Assembly: GCF_029892425.1 (NCBI RefSeq)
Contig: NZ_JARXWB010000010.1
Location: 124,001-188,000, forward strand
Direction of reading: 5' to 3'
From: Bradyrhizobium sp. BR13661
GTDB taxonomy: Bacteria; Pseudomonadota; Alphaproteobacteria; Rhizobiales; Xanthobacteraceae
DNA length: 64,000 nucleotides
Shown: positions 48,442-60,362 of the stretch, in pieces
Layout: each line of letters opens with the position of its first letter
How positions within the stretch are numbered: the first letter of the stretch is position 1
Made by a program: the position numbers and the translations under genes
The notes under the pieces: generated by a model
What the model was told of the DNA's origin: nothing
Database searches by the model: none
What the model saw: the letters and a program-made list of their open reading frames with translations, nothing else

Positions 48442-50046
48442 ATGACAAACATCCACAACCTTACCCGCTCCACCGATGACGTCGTCATCGTCGGCGGTGG
48501 CCTCGCCGGACTGTTCTGCGCGCTGAAGCTCGCACCGAGACCGGTGACACTGATCTCGGCGGCGCCGCTCGGACGCGGCGCATCATCCGCTTGGGCGCAA
48601 GGCGGCATCGCGGCCGCTGTGGCCGAAGGCGACAGTCCCGAAGCGCATGCTGCGGATACCATTGCGGTCGGCGGTGGCATCGTCGATGAAGCGGTCTCGC
48701 TCGGCATCGCACGCGAGGCAGCCTCGCGGATTCACGATCTGCTTGCCTATGGCGTGCCGTTCGACCGCGATCTCGAAGGCCGGCTTGCCGTGGGTCGCGA
48801 AGCCGCGCATTCGGCGCGGCGGATCGTGCACGTGCGCGGCGACGGCGCGGGCGCTGCGATCATCGCAGCGCTGAGCGAGGCCGTGCGCCGCACGCCATCA
48901 ATCCGGCTGATCGAGGGTTTCGTGGCCGAAGCGTTGCTGACCGAGGACGGTGCCGTCACCGGGCTTCAATTGCGCGAGGCCGGGAATTTCGCGGCGAGAC
49001 CCGTGATGATCGGCTCGCGGGCGGTGGTACTCGCAACCGGTGGCATCGGCCATCTCTACGCCGTCACCACCAATCCGGCCGAGGCCAACGGATCGGGCCT
49101 TGCGATTGCCGCGCGTGCCGGCGCTGTGATCGCCGACCCCGAATTCGTGCAATTCCACCCGACCGCAATCATGGTCGGCCGCGACCCGGCCCCGCTCGCG
49201 ACCGAAGCCCTGCGCGGCGAAGGCGCTACGCTGATCAACAATAGCGGCGAGCGCTTCATGACGGTGCTTCATCCGCTCGCCGAACTCGCACCGCGCGACA
49301 TCGTTGCCCGCGGCGTGTTCGCCGAGATCGCGGCGGGGCGCGGCGCCTTCCTCGACGCGCGGGAAGCGTTGGGCGCACGCTTCGCGGAAAAATTCCCGAC
49401 CGTGCATGCGAGCTGCATCGCCGCCGGCATCGATCCGGCGAGACAAGCCATCCCGATCGCGCCCGCCGTGCACTACCACATGGGCGGCATTGCCGTGGAC
49501 GCGCGCGGCCGCAGCTCCATCGACGGGCTCTGGGCGGGCGGCGAGGTGTCGTCGACCGGCATGCATGGCGCCAACCGCCTCGCCTCGAACTCGCTGCTGG
49601 AGGCCGTGGTCTATGCCGCACGCATCGCCGAGGACATCGCCGGCCAGGCTATCCCCTTGGCTGCCCGCCTGCCTGAGGCGCTGGTGACGCCCCGCGGCGC
49701 CGCGCCGGATACGAGCGTCGTGAAGCGGCTGCGGGCGATGATGAGCGCAAATGTCGGCGTGATCCGCGAGCGCGACGGGCTAGCGGACGCCGTGCGCAGC
49801 TTTGCGGCGCTGGAGCACACCGCAACCGGCATTGCGGTTCGCAACATGGCAACGGCGGCGCTGCTCGTGGCGGCCTCGGCCTGGAGCCGGCGCGAGAGCC
49901 GCGGCGCCCATTGCCGCACCGACTTCCCCGCGGAAGTTCCTGCGCTCGCGCAACGAACGATGACGACACTCGCCGAAGCGCACGAGATCGCGGACGGCCT
50001 CACCGAGCATTCAACAGCGCGCCTCGCGCAATCCATGATCGCCTGA
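48442..50046 (+). CDS. nadB: L-aspartate oxidase NadB (534 aa)
   Basis: This FAD enzyme oxidises L-aspartate to iminoaspartate, the substrate for NadA. The FAD motif VVIVGGGLAGLFCAL, the SSAWAQGGIAAAVAEGDSPEAHAADT block, the QFHPTA motif and HGANRLASNSLLEAVVYAARIAED are all characteristic of NadB among the succinate-dehydrogenase flavoprotein group. ATG at 48442 follows GGAGAG. It lies 171 bp after nadA, separated by a palindromic element, and 11 bp before nadC. Confidence 0.95.
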   Translation: MTNIHNLTRSTDDVVIVGGGLAGLFCALKLAPRPVTLISAAPLGRGASSAWAQGGIAAAVAEGDSPEAHAADTIAVGGGIVDEAVSLGIAREAASRIHDLLAYGVPFDRDLEGRLAVGREAAHSARRIVHVRGDGAGAAIIAALSEAVRRTPSIRLIEGFVAEALLTEDGAVTGLQLREAGNFAARPVMIGSRAVVLATGGIGHLYAVTTNPAEANGSGLAIAARAGAVIADPEFVQFHPTAIMVGRDPAPLATEALRGEGATLINNSGERFMTVLHPLAELAPRDIVARGVFAEIAAGRGAFLDAREALGARFAEKFPTVHASCIAAGIDPARQAIPIAPAVHYHMGGIAVDARGRSSIDGLWAGGEVSSTGMHGANRLASNSLLEAVVYAARIAEDIAGQAIPLAARLPEALVTPRGAAPDTSVVKRLRAMMSANVGVIRERDGLADAVRSFAALEHTATGIAVRNMATAALLVAASAWSRRESRGAHCRTDFPAEVPALAQRTMTTLAEAHEIADGLTEHSTARLAQSMIA

Positions 50047-50057
50047 CGGAGTCTCTC

Positions 50058-50936
50058 ATGATCACCCCTGCCTCCCTGCTCTATCCCGACGCCTTCCTCT
50101 CGCCGCTTGCGATCGATGAGGCCGTACATCGCGCACTCGACGAGGATCTCGGCCGCGCCGGCGACATCACCTCGCTGGCGACGATTCCGGAAGCCGCGAA
50201 AGCCCAGGCTGTCCTCGTCGCGCGCCAGTCCGGAATCATCGCCGGCCTGCCGCTGGCACTGGCGACGCTGCAAAAGCTGTCGCCCGACATCGAGGTGCGC
50301 GCGCATGTCCGCGACGCCGCGCGCGTTGCCGGCGGGCAGTCCGTGCTGACGATCTCGGGGCCGGCGCGTGCCATTCTCACCGCGGAACGAACCGCGCTGA
50401 ATTTCGTCGGGCGGCTGTCGGGCGTCGCAACGCTGACGGCCGACTACGTCGCGCGCACGGAAGGCACCGGAATGCGCATCTGCTGCACGCGAAAGACGAC
50501 GCCGGGATTGCGGGCGCTGGAGAAATACGCGGTGCGTTGCGGTGGCGGCTTCAACCACCGCTTTGGTCTCGACGATGCGATCCTGATCAAGGACAATCAC
50601 ATCGCCGTCGCCGTCGGCATCCGTCCCGTGTTGGAGCGTGCCCGCGCCCATGCCGGCCATCTCGTCAAGATCGAGATCGAGGTGGATACGCTCGCCCAGT
50701 TGCGCGAGGTGCTCGCCACTGGTCTGGCCGATGCGGTGCTGCTTGATAACATGGACATCGCGACACTGCGCGAGGCTGTCGGAATGACGGAGGGCCGCCT
50801 CAAGCTCGAAGCCTCGGGCGGCGTGACGCCGGACTCGATTGCCGCGATCGCGGCCACCGGCGTCGACTACGCCTCCTCAGGCGCACTGACGCATTCGGCG
50901 CCGAATTTCGACTGCGCGCTGGATATCGAGATGTAA
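50058..50936 (+). CDS. nadC: Nicotinate-nucleotide pyrophosphorylase (carboxylating) NadC (292 aa)
   Basis: It converts quinolinate and PRPP to nicotinate mononucleotide, CO2 and pyrophosphate. Signatures: DLGRAGDITS, TAERTALNFVGRLSGVAT, CTRKTTPGLRALEKYAVRCGG, ILIKDNHI and KLEASGGVTPDSI, with the C-terminal SSGALTHSA. Length is normal. The ATG is 11 bp downstream of nadB. It completes the aspartate-to-NaMN path and should be regulated with nadA and nadB. Confidence 0.95.
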   Translation: MITPASLLYPDAFLSPLAIDEAVHRALDEDLGRAGDITSLATIPEAAKAQAVLVARQSGIIAGLPLALATLQKLSPDIEVRAHVRDAARVAGGQSVLTISGPARAILTAERTALNFVGRLSGVATLTADYVARTEGTGMRICCTRKTTPGLRALEKYAVRCGGGFNHRFGLDDAILIKDNHIAVAVGIRPVLERARAHAGHLVKIEIEVDTLAQLREVLATGLADAVLLDNMDIATLREAVGMTEGRLKLEASGGVTPDSIAAIAATGVDYASSGALTHSAPNFDCALDIEM

Positions 50937-50944
50937 GGCGTCTC

Positions 50945-51068
50945 CGTCATGGCCGGGCTTGTCCCGGCCATCCACGGCCTTGCTACGCGGTGCGAAGAAC
51001 GTGGATGCCCGGGACATAGGCGAGCGGAAGCGACGCCGTCCTTCGGACGGCTATGCCCGGGCATGACG
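50945..51068. repeat. Palindromic intergenic element between convergent nadC and sleB-like genes
   Basis: GTCATGGCCGGGCTTGTCCC on the left and the right end GCCCGGGCATGACGAC pair imperfectly (CCGTCATGgCCGGGC / GCCCGGGCATGACG). Internal pairs (CCATCCACG / CGTGGATG; GTCCTTCGGAC) add hairpins. It probably terminates both genes. Confidence 0.6.
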
Positions 51069-51084
51069 ACCTGTCGAAGAAAGC

Positions 51085-52539
51085 TCACCGCCGCTCCGTC
51101 ACGCCCATCTCGGCTGAGCTCTTGGCCTCCTGCGCGAGCTCGGCCGAGAGCGCGGCGGTCTGCGCCGGCGTGCCCCAGCTCGGCTCCTCGCTGCCGTCGC
51201 CCCAGTTGCGCGGCCGGTAGAAGGTGTGCACGCCGGTCTTGTACATCTTCTTCATCTCGGCGACCCAGGACGGACGCACCCAATAGGCGTGGTAATGCGT
51301 CGACTTGCCGACTTCTGGCAGCCAGATCTGGCCGTCGAGCATCGCCTTCGAGATCTTCTTGGCGCGCTCCCACATCTCGGGCTCGCGGATCACGTCGGGA
51401 TTGTTGTCGCAGGCGAACGTGAACTGGCAGGCGAAGTGCCGGTACTTGTTCTGATAGACCACCCCGCAGACAGTGTCCGGATATTTGCCGGAAAACACGC
51501 GGTTCATCACCACCTGCGCGACCGCGATCTGGCCGCGCACGGCCTCGCCGCGGGATTCGAAATAGACGGCTTCGGCGAGGCACTTTTCCGACTTGGCGCG
51601 GGACTTGTCGTCGAGCGCCAAACGCTCGGCCGGCGATTTGGCGCGCTGGTTGTCGGCGTTGACCTCGCCCTTCGGCGCGACGCTCTCGCCGCTTTCGGTC
51701 GCAGCCGCGACGTCCTCGTTGGACGGCGACAGCGAGGCCAGCTTCATGTCGGGGTCGGGCATCACGATCAGCGGCTCCGCGCCGGGCTGCCAGCTCTCGA
51801 TGCTCTCGACGTTACCGCCAAGCGAGGAGCTCCCGAAGAACAGGTTCGAGGTCTTCACACTGAAGGAATCGCGCGGCGGCGTTATCACCGTCGCCTGCTT
51901 CAGCGTGTTGAGCGGCTGGGCGGCGAAGGACAGCGCGACGTCGTCGGCCTTCGGATTGGCATATTGTTGCAGGGGCGGCGCGCGCATCGCCTCCTGAAGC
52001 TCGGGATCAAGTGCGGCCGCGGACTCCGGCGACATCGCCTGCGGCTGCGCGGCAGGCAGCTGAACTGTTTTCGCGCCGAACACAGACGTATTGGAGGTCG
52101 CGGGATCTTCCTGCGCGGGTGTGGCGGCCGGTGTCGTCTCAGGCGCTGGCGCGGGCGTCACGGTCGCGAGACGATCGCCTTTCAGGGCGCGCTCGACCTT
52201 GGGAAAGTCAGAGGCCTGGTAGCGCGCCGGCGCCTGCAGCACGGGGTTGCGCGAAATCGAACCGGTGACGTCGCGGCCATCGAGGCTCGCGAGACGCACC
52301 ATCGCGCTCTGCGGCACCGACGTGCCGATCGGACGCGAGAAGCTGTAAGTGGCGAGCTGAATGGACGAGGCCGCAGAGAACACCTGCTTCTGCCAGCGCT
52401 CGGCAACGCCGGGCTGACGCGCCAGCAGCGAGCCGATGTCCTGATATCCGATCTCTCTCGGCATCAATGCGAAGATGCAGAGACCGAGTCCGAAGGATGC
52501 GAACCGCGCACCCTTCGGATGGTTACGCAACACAAACAT
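51085..52539 (-). CDS. SleB-type cell-wall hydrolase (Hydrolase_2 family, 484 aa)
   Basis: The C-terminal third (about residues 315-440) is the SleB/Hydrolase_2 lytic transglycosylase domain: CLAEAVYFESRGEAVRGQIAVAQVVMNRV, with the catalytic Glu in FESRGE. VCGVVYQNKYRHFACQFTFACDN and YHAYWVRPSW follow. A hydrophobic N-terminal segment (FASFGLGLCIFALM) anchors or exports it, and a long Pro/Ala/Ser-rich linker spans about 100-310. ATG at 52539 has no clear ribosome site; a GTG 12 bases upstream is possible. It probably remodels peptidoglycan. Confidence 0.85.
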   Translation of the reverse strand: MFVLRNHPKGARFASFGLGLCIFALMPREIGYQDIGSLLARQPGVAERWQKQVFSAASSIQLATYSFSRPIGTSVPQSAMVRLASLDGRDVTGSISRNPVLQAPARYQASDFPKVERALKGDRLATVTPAPAPETTPAATPAQEDPATSNTSVFGAKTVQLPAAQPQAMSPESAAALDPELQEAMRAPPLQQYANPKADDVALSFAAQPLNTLKQATVITPPRDSFSVKTSNLFFGSSSLGGNVESIESWQPGAEPLIVMPDPDMKLASLSPSNEDVAAATESGESVAPKGEVNADNQRAKSPAERLALDDKSRAKSEKCLAEAVYFESRGEAVRGQIAVAQVVMNRVFSGKYPDTVCGVVYQNKYRHFACQFTFACDNNPDVIREPEMWERAKKISKAMLDGQIWLPEVGKSTHYHAYWVRPSWVAEMKKMYKTGVHTFYRPRNWGDGSEEPSWGTPAQTAALSAELAQEAKSSAEMGVTERR

Positions 52540-52830
52540 CGATACGCTCACGCTACGCTTACACTAGAAAGATCGATCCGCAGTACATCCGTGCAATTCG
52601 ATCTTTATCGTGAGTATCTAATTTAGGTTGCCGGGGCGTTAATCCGCGTTGCGCACGCGACACACTCAAGCGATGTCAGGTGTTTTCACGGGGCGATTGC
52701 GCGCGTGGTAAATGCGGGCTCACGTGAAGCGGTAAACAATCGGTCAACGCGAATGGTGAAGGAACCCTTGCGCGTGCGTATCATTACGGGACGCGTGCGG
52801 TACAGCAATGACGTGCAGGGATGATCGCAT
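52540..52830. other. Intergenic gap between sleB-like gene and ppdK terminator
   Basis: About 290 bp with no gene. A 9-bp inverted repeat, AAAGATCGA (52568-52576) and TCGATCTTT (52598-52606) with a 21-bp spacer, lies upstream of the SleB-like gene in an AT-rich patch and could be a regulator site for it. The rest shows nothing I can support. Confidence 0.4.
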
Positions 52831-52860
52831 AAAAACAAAAAAGGCGGAGCAAGCTCCGCC
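52831..52860 (-). terminator. Intrinsic terminator after ppdK
   Basis: On the minus strand, GGCGGAGC-TT-GCTCCGCC forms an 8-bp GC-rich stem followed by TTTTTTGTTTTT. It starts 28 bp past the ppdK stop, a textbook rho-independent terminator. Confidence 0.9.
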
Positions 52861-52888
52861 TCTTTCGCATCACGTATGTCGCCTCTGC

Positions 52889-55801
<2,913 letters not shown>

Positions 55802-55897
55802 AGCTTGCACACAACCTGCGAGAGGAATGGGAAATCGCGCGCCTTACACCACTTTGGGCAGGGTCGCGCAAGTCGAAGAGTTCCGGAAAATGAAGGC

Positions 55898-56053
55898 TTA
55901 GAGATGGAGCCACTTCAGCAAACCGAGCCCGATCGCGCCGTTGATGATGAGAAAGATCGCCACGATCCAGTTGAGCAGACGCGGCATGATCAAGATGAGC
56001 ACACCCGCGAGCAATGACAGGAGCGGCGAGATGTGGGCGACTGTGATGTGCAT
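55898..56053 (-). CDS. DUF3096-like membrane protein (51 aa)
   Basis: A 51-residue, almost wholly hydrophobic protein: MHITVAHISPLLSLLAGVLI, then the break PRLLNW and a second helix IVAIFLIINGAIGLGLL. Two membrane segments and the LIMPRLLNWIVAIFLIINGAIGL pattern match the DUF3096 family, whose role is unknown. It lies upstream of ppdK on the same strand, 96 bp before its start. Confidence 0.75.
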   Translation of the reverse strand: MHITVAHISPLLSLLAGVLILIMPRLLNWIVAIFLIINGAIGLGLLKWLHL

Positions 56054-56271
56054 GAATTATCTTTCGTGACGTGAGGCGAATCGCGGGCGGATCATAGCGG
56101 ACCGGGTTCCGCGGGTAGAGACGCACAGGCGCCCAGCGAGTTCCCCGCTTCGCGAAAACTGCCCGAAATTGCCGCGTATGCGGCAAGGCTTTTTCGGAAC
56201 ATCGCGCGCGGCGCAGCATTGGCAACCGGTCGCGCCACTGGCCGGCAGAACTCAATTCGAAGGAGTTGCCC

Positions 56272-56625
56272 ATGCGGAACAGGATTCTCGCGCTCGCTGC
56301 GCTTGGCGTCGCACTCACGTCGCCCCTCGCGGCGCAGGCGCAAACCGGGATCACGGTGGGACGCGCGCCTGTCGTGGTCGATGAAGGCCCGACGATTACG
56401 GTCGAGCAACGGCCGGCGTTCCGTGACTATGTCGTCGAGCAACGGGTGCCGGCCTTCCATATTCCGGATCGCGTGGTGGTCGGTGCCACCTTACCTGAAA
56501 CCGGCATCACCTATTATGACGTGCCGCAACGTTTCGGCGCGACGACCTATCGCTACACGGTCGTGAACGGCGAGACCGTGCTGGTCGAGCCGCGCTCGCG
56601 GCGCATCGTCGAGCTGGTGGACTAG
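56272..56625 (+). CDS. DUF1236-domain exported protein (117 aa)
   Basis: A signal peptide (MRNRILALAALGVALTSPLAAQA, cleaved near AQA) precedes a DUF1236 domain: VEQRPAFRDYVVEQRVPAFHI ... GITYYDVPQRFG ... YRYTVVNGETVLVEPRSRRIVEL. Such proteins are numerous in Bradyrhizobium and of unknown envelope function. AAGGAG lies six bases before the ATG at 56272. A strong terminator follows. Confidence 0.85.
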   Translation: MRNRILALAALGVALTSPLAAQAQTGITVGRAPVVVDEGPTITVEQRPAFRDYVVEQRVPAFHIPDRVVVGATLPETGITYYDVPQRFGATTYRYTVVNGETVLVEPRSRRIVELVD

Positions 56626-56711
56626 CGCAGTTCAACGACGAGAGCAGTTCAACTCGATGTCCGGCGCGTCACATCAATCAGGCTGACGCGAGCAGTGTAA
56701 TCGGACATCAG

Positions 56712-56752
56712 GCCCCGCCCGGTCTTCCCCCCGCCGGGCGGGGCATTTTTTT
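56712..56752 (+). terminator. Intrinsic terminator after the DUF1236 gene
   Basis: GCCCCGCCCGG and CCGGGCGGGGC form a perfect 11-bp stem with an 11-base loop, followed by A and seven T. It lies about 85 bp past the DUF1236 stop. It is transcribed head-on to glyS. Confidence 0.88.
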
Positions 56753-56755
56753 CTC

Positions 56756-56797
56756 GTCATTCTGGGGCGCGCGCCAAGGGGCGCGCCCCGGAATGAC
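56756..56797. repeat. Palindromic intergenic element, short form
   Basis: GTCATTCTGGGGCGCGC and GCGCGCCCCGGAATGAC are inverted copies (one mismatch) around a short loop. It shares its ends with the elements at 2931-3059 and 59948-60048 and lies between the DUF1236 terminator and the glyS stop. Confidence 0.7.
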
Positions 56798-56822
56798 AGC
56801 GGTTTTGCCGCGCGACCGCGCC

Positions 56823-58922
56823 TCAATCCTGGATCTTCGAGAAATCCGCGACCGCACGCGTGGCGCTGCGGATCTCGTTCAGCAGCTTCAGGCGGTTCTC
56901 GCGCACCTTCGCATCATCGTCGTTGACGCGAACCTTGTCGAAGAACGCATCGACCGGCGGACGAAGCTTTGCCATCGCGCTCATCGCGACGGCGAAGTCT
57001 TCCTTGGCGACAGCGGCGCTGGCTTCCGCCTTCACCTCGCCGATCGCCTTCGCCAGCGCCCTCTCCTCACCGAGGCTGTAGAGCGCAGCATCGGGCGCGC
57101 CGTCGAAGCTGCGCTTGTCCTTCTTCTCCTCGATCGAGAGTATGTTGCTGGCGCGCTTGATGCCGGCGAGCAAATTCTTGCCGTCGTCGGACTCGAGGAA
57201 TTTGCCGAGCGCCTCGACGCGGCGGACGATCATCAAGAGGTCGTCCTGGCCGCCGAGCGCGAACACGGCATCGACGAGATCGTGACGCGCGCCCTGCTCG
57301 CGAAGCTGGACCTTCAGGCGGTCGGCGAAGAAGGCGAGCAGATCGCTCGGGATCTTCTCGGCATCTACGGGTTTCACCGACAGGCCGGCGAGCGCGGACG
57401 CGGCTACCTTCATGAGCGAGAGACGCAGCGCATTCTCGGCGATCAACCTGATGACACCCAGGGCCGCACGACGCAGCGCGTACGGGTCTTTGCTGCCCGT
57501 CGGCTTCTCATCGATAGCCCAGAATCCGACGAGCGTATCGATCTTGTCGGCAATCGCCACCGCAACGCTGACCGGATCGGTCGGCACGCGATCGGCGGGC
57601 CCCTGCGGCTTATAGTGCTCCTCGCAGGCAGCGGCGACGGAGGCGTCCTCGCCTTGCGCCAGTGCGTAGTACTTGCCCATCAGGCCCTGCACTTCCGGAA
57701 ACTCGCCGACGACTTCGGTCAGCAGGTCCGCCTTCGCAAGCGTCGCGGCACGCTTCGCCTTCACGACGTCAGCGCCGACCAGCGGCGCGATCTCTGCGGC
57801 CAGCCGCTCGATGCGCTTGATGCGGGCGGCCTGCGTGCCGAGCTTTTCGTGGAACACAATCTGCTCGAATTTTGGCAGCCGGTCCTCGAGCTTCGTCTTC
57901 AGATCCGTCTCATAGAAGAACTTTGCGTCCGACAGCCGCGCACGGATCACACGCTCGTTGCCGCCGATGATGGTCGCCCCGCCGTCGGTGGCCTCGATAT
58001 TGGCGATTAGGATGAACTTGTTGGCGAGCTTGCCCGTCTTGGGGTCGCGCACCACAAAGCATTTCTGGTTGTTGCGGATGGTGGCGCGGATCACCTCGTC
58101 GGGCGTCTTCAGGAACTCCTGTTCGAACGAGCCCATCAACACGACCGGCCATTCGACGAGGCCCGAGACCTCGTCGAGCAGGTTCTGGTCCTCGACGAGG
58201 TCAAAGCCTTGCGCAAACGCAAGCTGCTTGGCGTCGGTGAGGATCGCGTCTTTGCGGCGCTCGGGGTCGAGCACGACCTTGGCGTCGAGCAGTTTTGCCT
58301 CATAGTCCTCGAAGCGGCGCACCTGAATTGGAGCCGGCGCGAGAAAGCGATGGCCGTAAGTGGTCTGGCCGGTCGCGATCCCCTCCACCTCGAACTTCAC
58401 GACATCAGGCTCTTCGGTCTCGAGCCCGAACGTCGCGGTGATCGCGTGCAGCGGACGCACCCAGCTCAGCGAGCCTGATTTGCCGGAGCGTGCGCCCCAG
58501 CGCATCGATTTCGGCCAGGGGAAGGTTCTGACGATGACGGGCAGAATCTCTGCGAGCACATCGATTGCGTCGCGGCCGGGCTTTTCGATCAAGCCGATGT
58601 AGAAATCGCCCTTGGGGTCGCGCTGGATCTTGGCTTCGTCCAGCGACTTCAGGCCGGTCGCTTTCAGAAAACCCTGCACGGCCGCGTCGGGCGCGCCGAC
58701 CTTCGGTCCGCGGCGTTCGGTCTTCAGATCGGGCTGGCGCGCGGGGATGCCGTGCACGGTCAGCGCGAGGCGGCGCGGTGTCGCAAAGGCTTTCGCGCCC
58801 TCATAGACGAGGCCTTCGGCGACGAGCTTCTCGGTGACCAGGCGGCGCAGATCGTCGGCCGCCTTGGCCTGCATGCGCGCCGGGATTTCTTCCGAGAACA
58901 GTTCAAGCAAAAGATCGGGCAT
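56823..58922 (-). CDS. glyS: Glycyl-tRNA synthetase beta subunit (699 aa)
   Basis: Beta chain of the bacterial alpha2beta2 glycyl-tRNA synthetase, which binds and positions tRNA-Gly. It starts with the signature MPDLLLELFSEEIPARMQ and carries the typical central blocks RNNQKCFVVRDPKTGKLANKFILIANI and RLSDAKFFYETDLK, and a C-terminal helical anticodon-binding region. Length is normal. It overlaps the stop of glyQ by one base, so the two chains are translated together. Confidence 0.96.
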   Translation of the reverse strand: MPDLLLELFSEEIPARMQAKAADDLRRLVTEKLVAEGLVYEGAKAFATPRRLALTVHGIPARQPDLKTERRGPKVGAPDAAVQGFLKATGLKSLDEAKIQRDPKGDFYIGLIEKPGRDAIDVLAEILPVIVRTFPWPKSMRWGARSGKSGSLSWVRPLHAITATFGLETEEPDVVKFEVEGIATGQTTYGHRFLAPAPIQVRRFEDYEAKLLDAKVVLDPERRKDAILTDAKQLAFAQGFDLVEDQNLLDEVSGLVEWPVVLMGSFEQEFLKTPDEVIRATIRNNQKCFVVRDPKTGKLANKFILIANIEATDGGATIIGGNERVIRARLSDAKFFYETDLKTKLEDRLPKFEQIVFHEKLGTQAARIKRIERLAAEIAPLVGADVVKAKRAATLAKADLLTEVVGEFPEVQGLMGKYYALAQGEDASVAAACEEHYKPQGPADRVPTDPVSVAVAIADKIDTLVGFWAIDEKPTGSKDPYALRRAALGVIRLIAENALRLSLMKVAASALAGLSVKPVDAEKIPSDLLAFFADRLKVQLREQGARHDLVDAVFALGGQDDLLMIVRRVEALGKFLESDDGKNLLAGIKRASNILSIEEKKDKRSFDGAPDAALYSLGEERALAKAIGEVKAEASAAVAKEDFAVAMSAMAKLRPPVDAFFDKVRVNDDDAKVRENRLKLLNEIRSATRAVADFSKIQD

Positions 58923-59857
58923 CAGGCCGCTCCGCCCGCTTCAGTGTGGATCCAAGCTTCGCCACAGGCTTTTGCCAATTCGCGGACGCGCAAAATGTAG
59001 CTCTGCCGCTCCGTCACCGAGATCACGCCGCGCGCATCCAAGAGGTTGAAGACGTGACTGGCCTTGATGCACTGATCGTAGGCGGGCAGCGCCATCAGGT
59101 GCTCTTTGCGATTGCCCTCGCGCCAGCCGGATTCGAGATATTTCTTGCAGGCCGCTTCGGCCATCTTGAACTGCTCGAACAGCATCGCGGTGTCGGCAAT
59201 TTCGAAATTGTGCCGCGAATATTCGCGCTCGGCCTGCAGGAACACGTCGCCATAGGTAACCTTGGCATCACCGTCGCGGCCGTTGAAGTTGAGGTCGTAG
59301 ACGCGGTCGACGCCCTGCACATACATCGCGAGGCGCTCGAGCCCGTAGGTGAGCTCGCCCGCGACAGGCGCGCATTCGAAGCCGGCAACCTGCTGGAAAT
59401 AGGTGAACTGGCTGACTTCCATGCCGTCGCACCAGCACTCCCAGCCGAGGCCCCAGGCGCCCAGCGTCGGGCTCTCCCAATCGTCCTCGACGAAGCGGAT
59501 GTCGTGCACGGCGGAATCGATGCCGATGGCGGCGAGCGACTTCAGGTACAGCTCCTGAAGGTTCGGCGGCGACGGCTTCATGATCACCTGGAACTGGTAG
59601 TAGTGCTGCATCCGGTTCGGGTTCTCGCCGTAGCGACCGTCCTTAGGCCGGCGCGAGGGCTGCACATAGGCCGCATTCCAGGGCTTTGGCCCGAGCGCGC
59701 GGAGCGTGGTGGCCGGATGGAAGGTCCCCGCGCCCATCTCCATGTCGTAGGGCTGCAGGATCACGCAGCCCTGCTCGGCCCAGAACCGCTGGAGCGCGAG
59801 GATGAAGCCCTGGAACGAGCGTTCCGGGCGCATATGGGCGGGCAATGAGGCGTCCAT
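58922..59857 (-). CDS. glyQ: Glycyl-tRNA synthetase alpha subunit (311 aa)
   Basis: The catalytic chain that activates glycine. Characteristic motifs: RSFQGFILALQRFWAEQGCVILQPYDMEMGAGTFHPAT, YVQPSRRPKDGRYGENPNR, WESPTLGAWGLGWE and YGLERLAMYVQGV (motif 3). Start at ATG 59857 (MDASLPAHM) is plausible; an internal ATG eight codons later (MRPERSF) is the other choice and neither has a strong ribosome site. A palindromic element lies upstream. Confidence 0.95.
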   Translation of the reverse strand: MDASLPAHMRPERSFQGFILALQRFWAEQGCVILQPYDMEMGAGTFHPATTLRALGPKPWNAAYVQPSRRPKDGRYGENPNRMQHYYQFQVIMKPSPPNLQELYLKSLAAIGIDSAVHDIRFVEDDWESPTLGAWGLGWECWCDGMEVSQFTYFQQVAGFECAPVAGELTYGLERLAMYVQGVDRVYDLNFNGRDGDAKVTYGDVFLQAEREYSRHNFEIADTAMLFEQFKMAEAACKKYLESGWREGNRKEHLMALPAYDQCIKASHVFNLLDARGVISVTERQSYILRVRELAKACGEAWIHTEAGGAA

Positions 59858-59947
59858 CGTCAGATCAGGCTCTCGCGGGGGGGGTGAATCGCGCGGGACC
59901 GTATCGACGGCGGGGGTGGGAATCAAGGCAAAGGGACGGAAATGGCG

Positions 59948-60048
59948 GTCATTCCGGGGCGCCCGCAGGGCGAGCCCGGAATCCATTGCGCCGTTCGCTC
60001 CGTGGTTCGATGGATTCCGGGTTCTCGCTTCGCGAGCCCCGGAATGAC
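59948..60048. repeat. Palindromic intergenic element (gtcattccgg...ccggaatgac)
   Basis: GTCATTCCGGGGC and GCCCCGGAATGAC are perfect inverted ends. Inner arms CCCGGAATCCAT and ATGGATTCCGGG form a second layer. It lies between glyQ and the small membrane-protein gene and could separate their transcripts. Confidence 0.75.
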
Positions 60049-60065
60049 GACTAAGCGGAGGGGCC

Positions 60066-60257
60066 CTACCCCGGCCGATACGCTCCAGTCTCGGGGTCGC
60101 GCTTCAGCGTCTGGATGTCCCCCATAGAGGCAGCCTCGGCGACGCGCGAGAGGCGCATCTCCTCCAGCTCCTCGTTGATCCTGAGTGCGGTCTTGTAGGC
60201 CCAGCGGACCACGGCAAGCCCGCCCAGGACGCCCGCGAATGCGACGAACGGCGGCAT
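60066..60257 (-). CDS. Small membrane-associated hypothetical protein (63 aa)
   Basis: One N-terminal hydrophobic helix (MPPFVAFAGVLGGLAVVRWAY) is followed by a charged helix (RINEELEEMRLSRVAEAAS) and a short tail GDIQTLKRDPETGAYRPG. The tail looks conserved and resembles small inner-membrane proteins of rhizobia. ATG at 60257 has AAGGA upstream; a TTG six codons earlier is weaker. It follows the S49 protease gene on the same strand by about 105 bp. Confidence 0.6.
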   Translation of the reverse strand: MPPFVAFAGVLGGLAVVRWAYKTALRINEELEEMRLSRVAEAASMGDIQTLKRDPETGAYRPG

Positions 60258-60362
60258 CGGTCGATCCTTGTTCAATGCTCAGCCCCCACGCGCATATTCG
60301 CCCAGTCCGGGCCGCGCCGCAATTGGCTCGGCTCGGACCAAATGGCGCGGGAGGCCCTCCGC

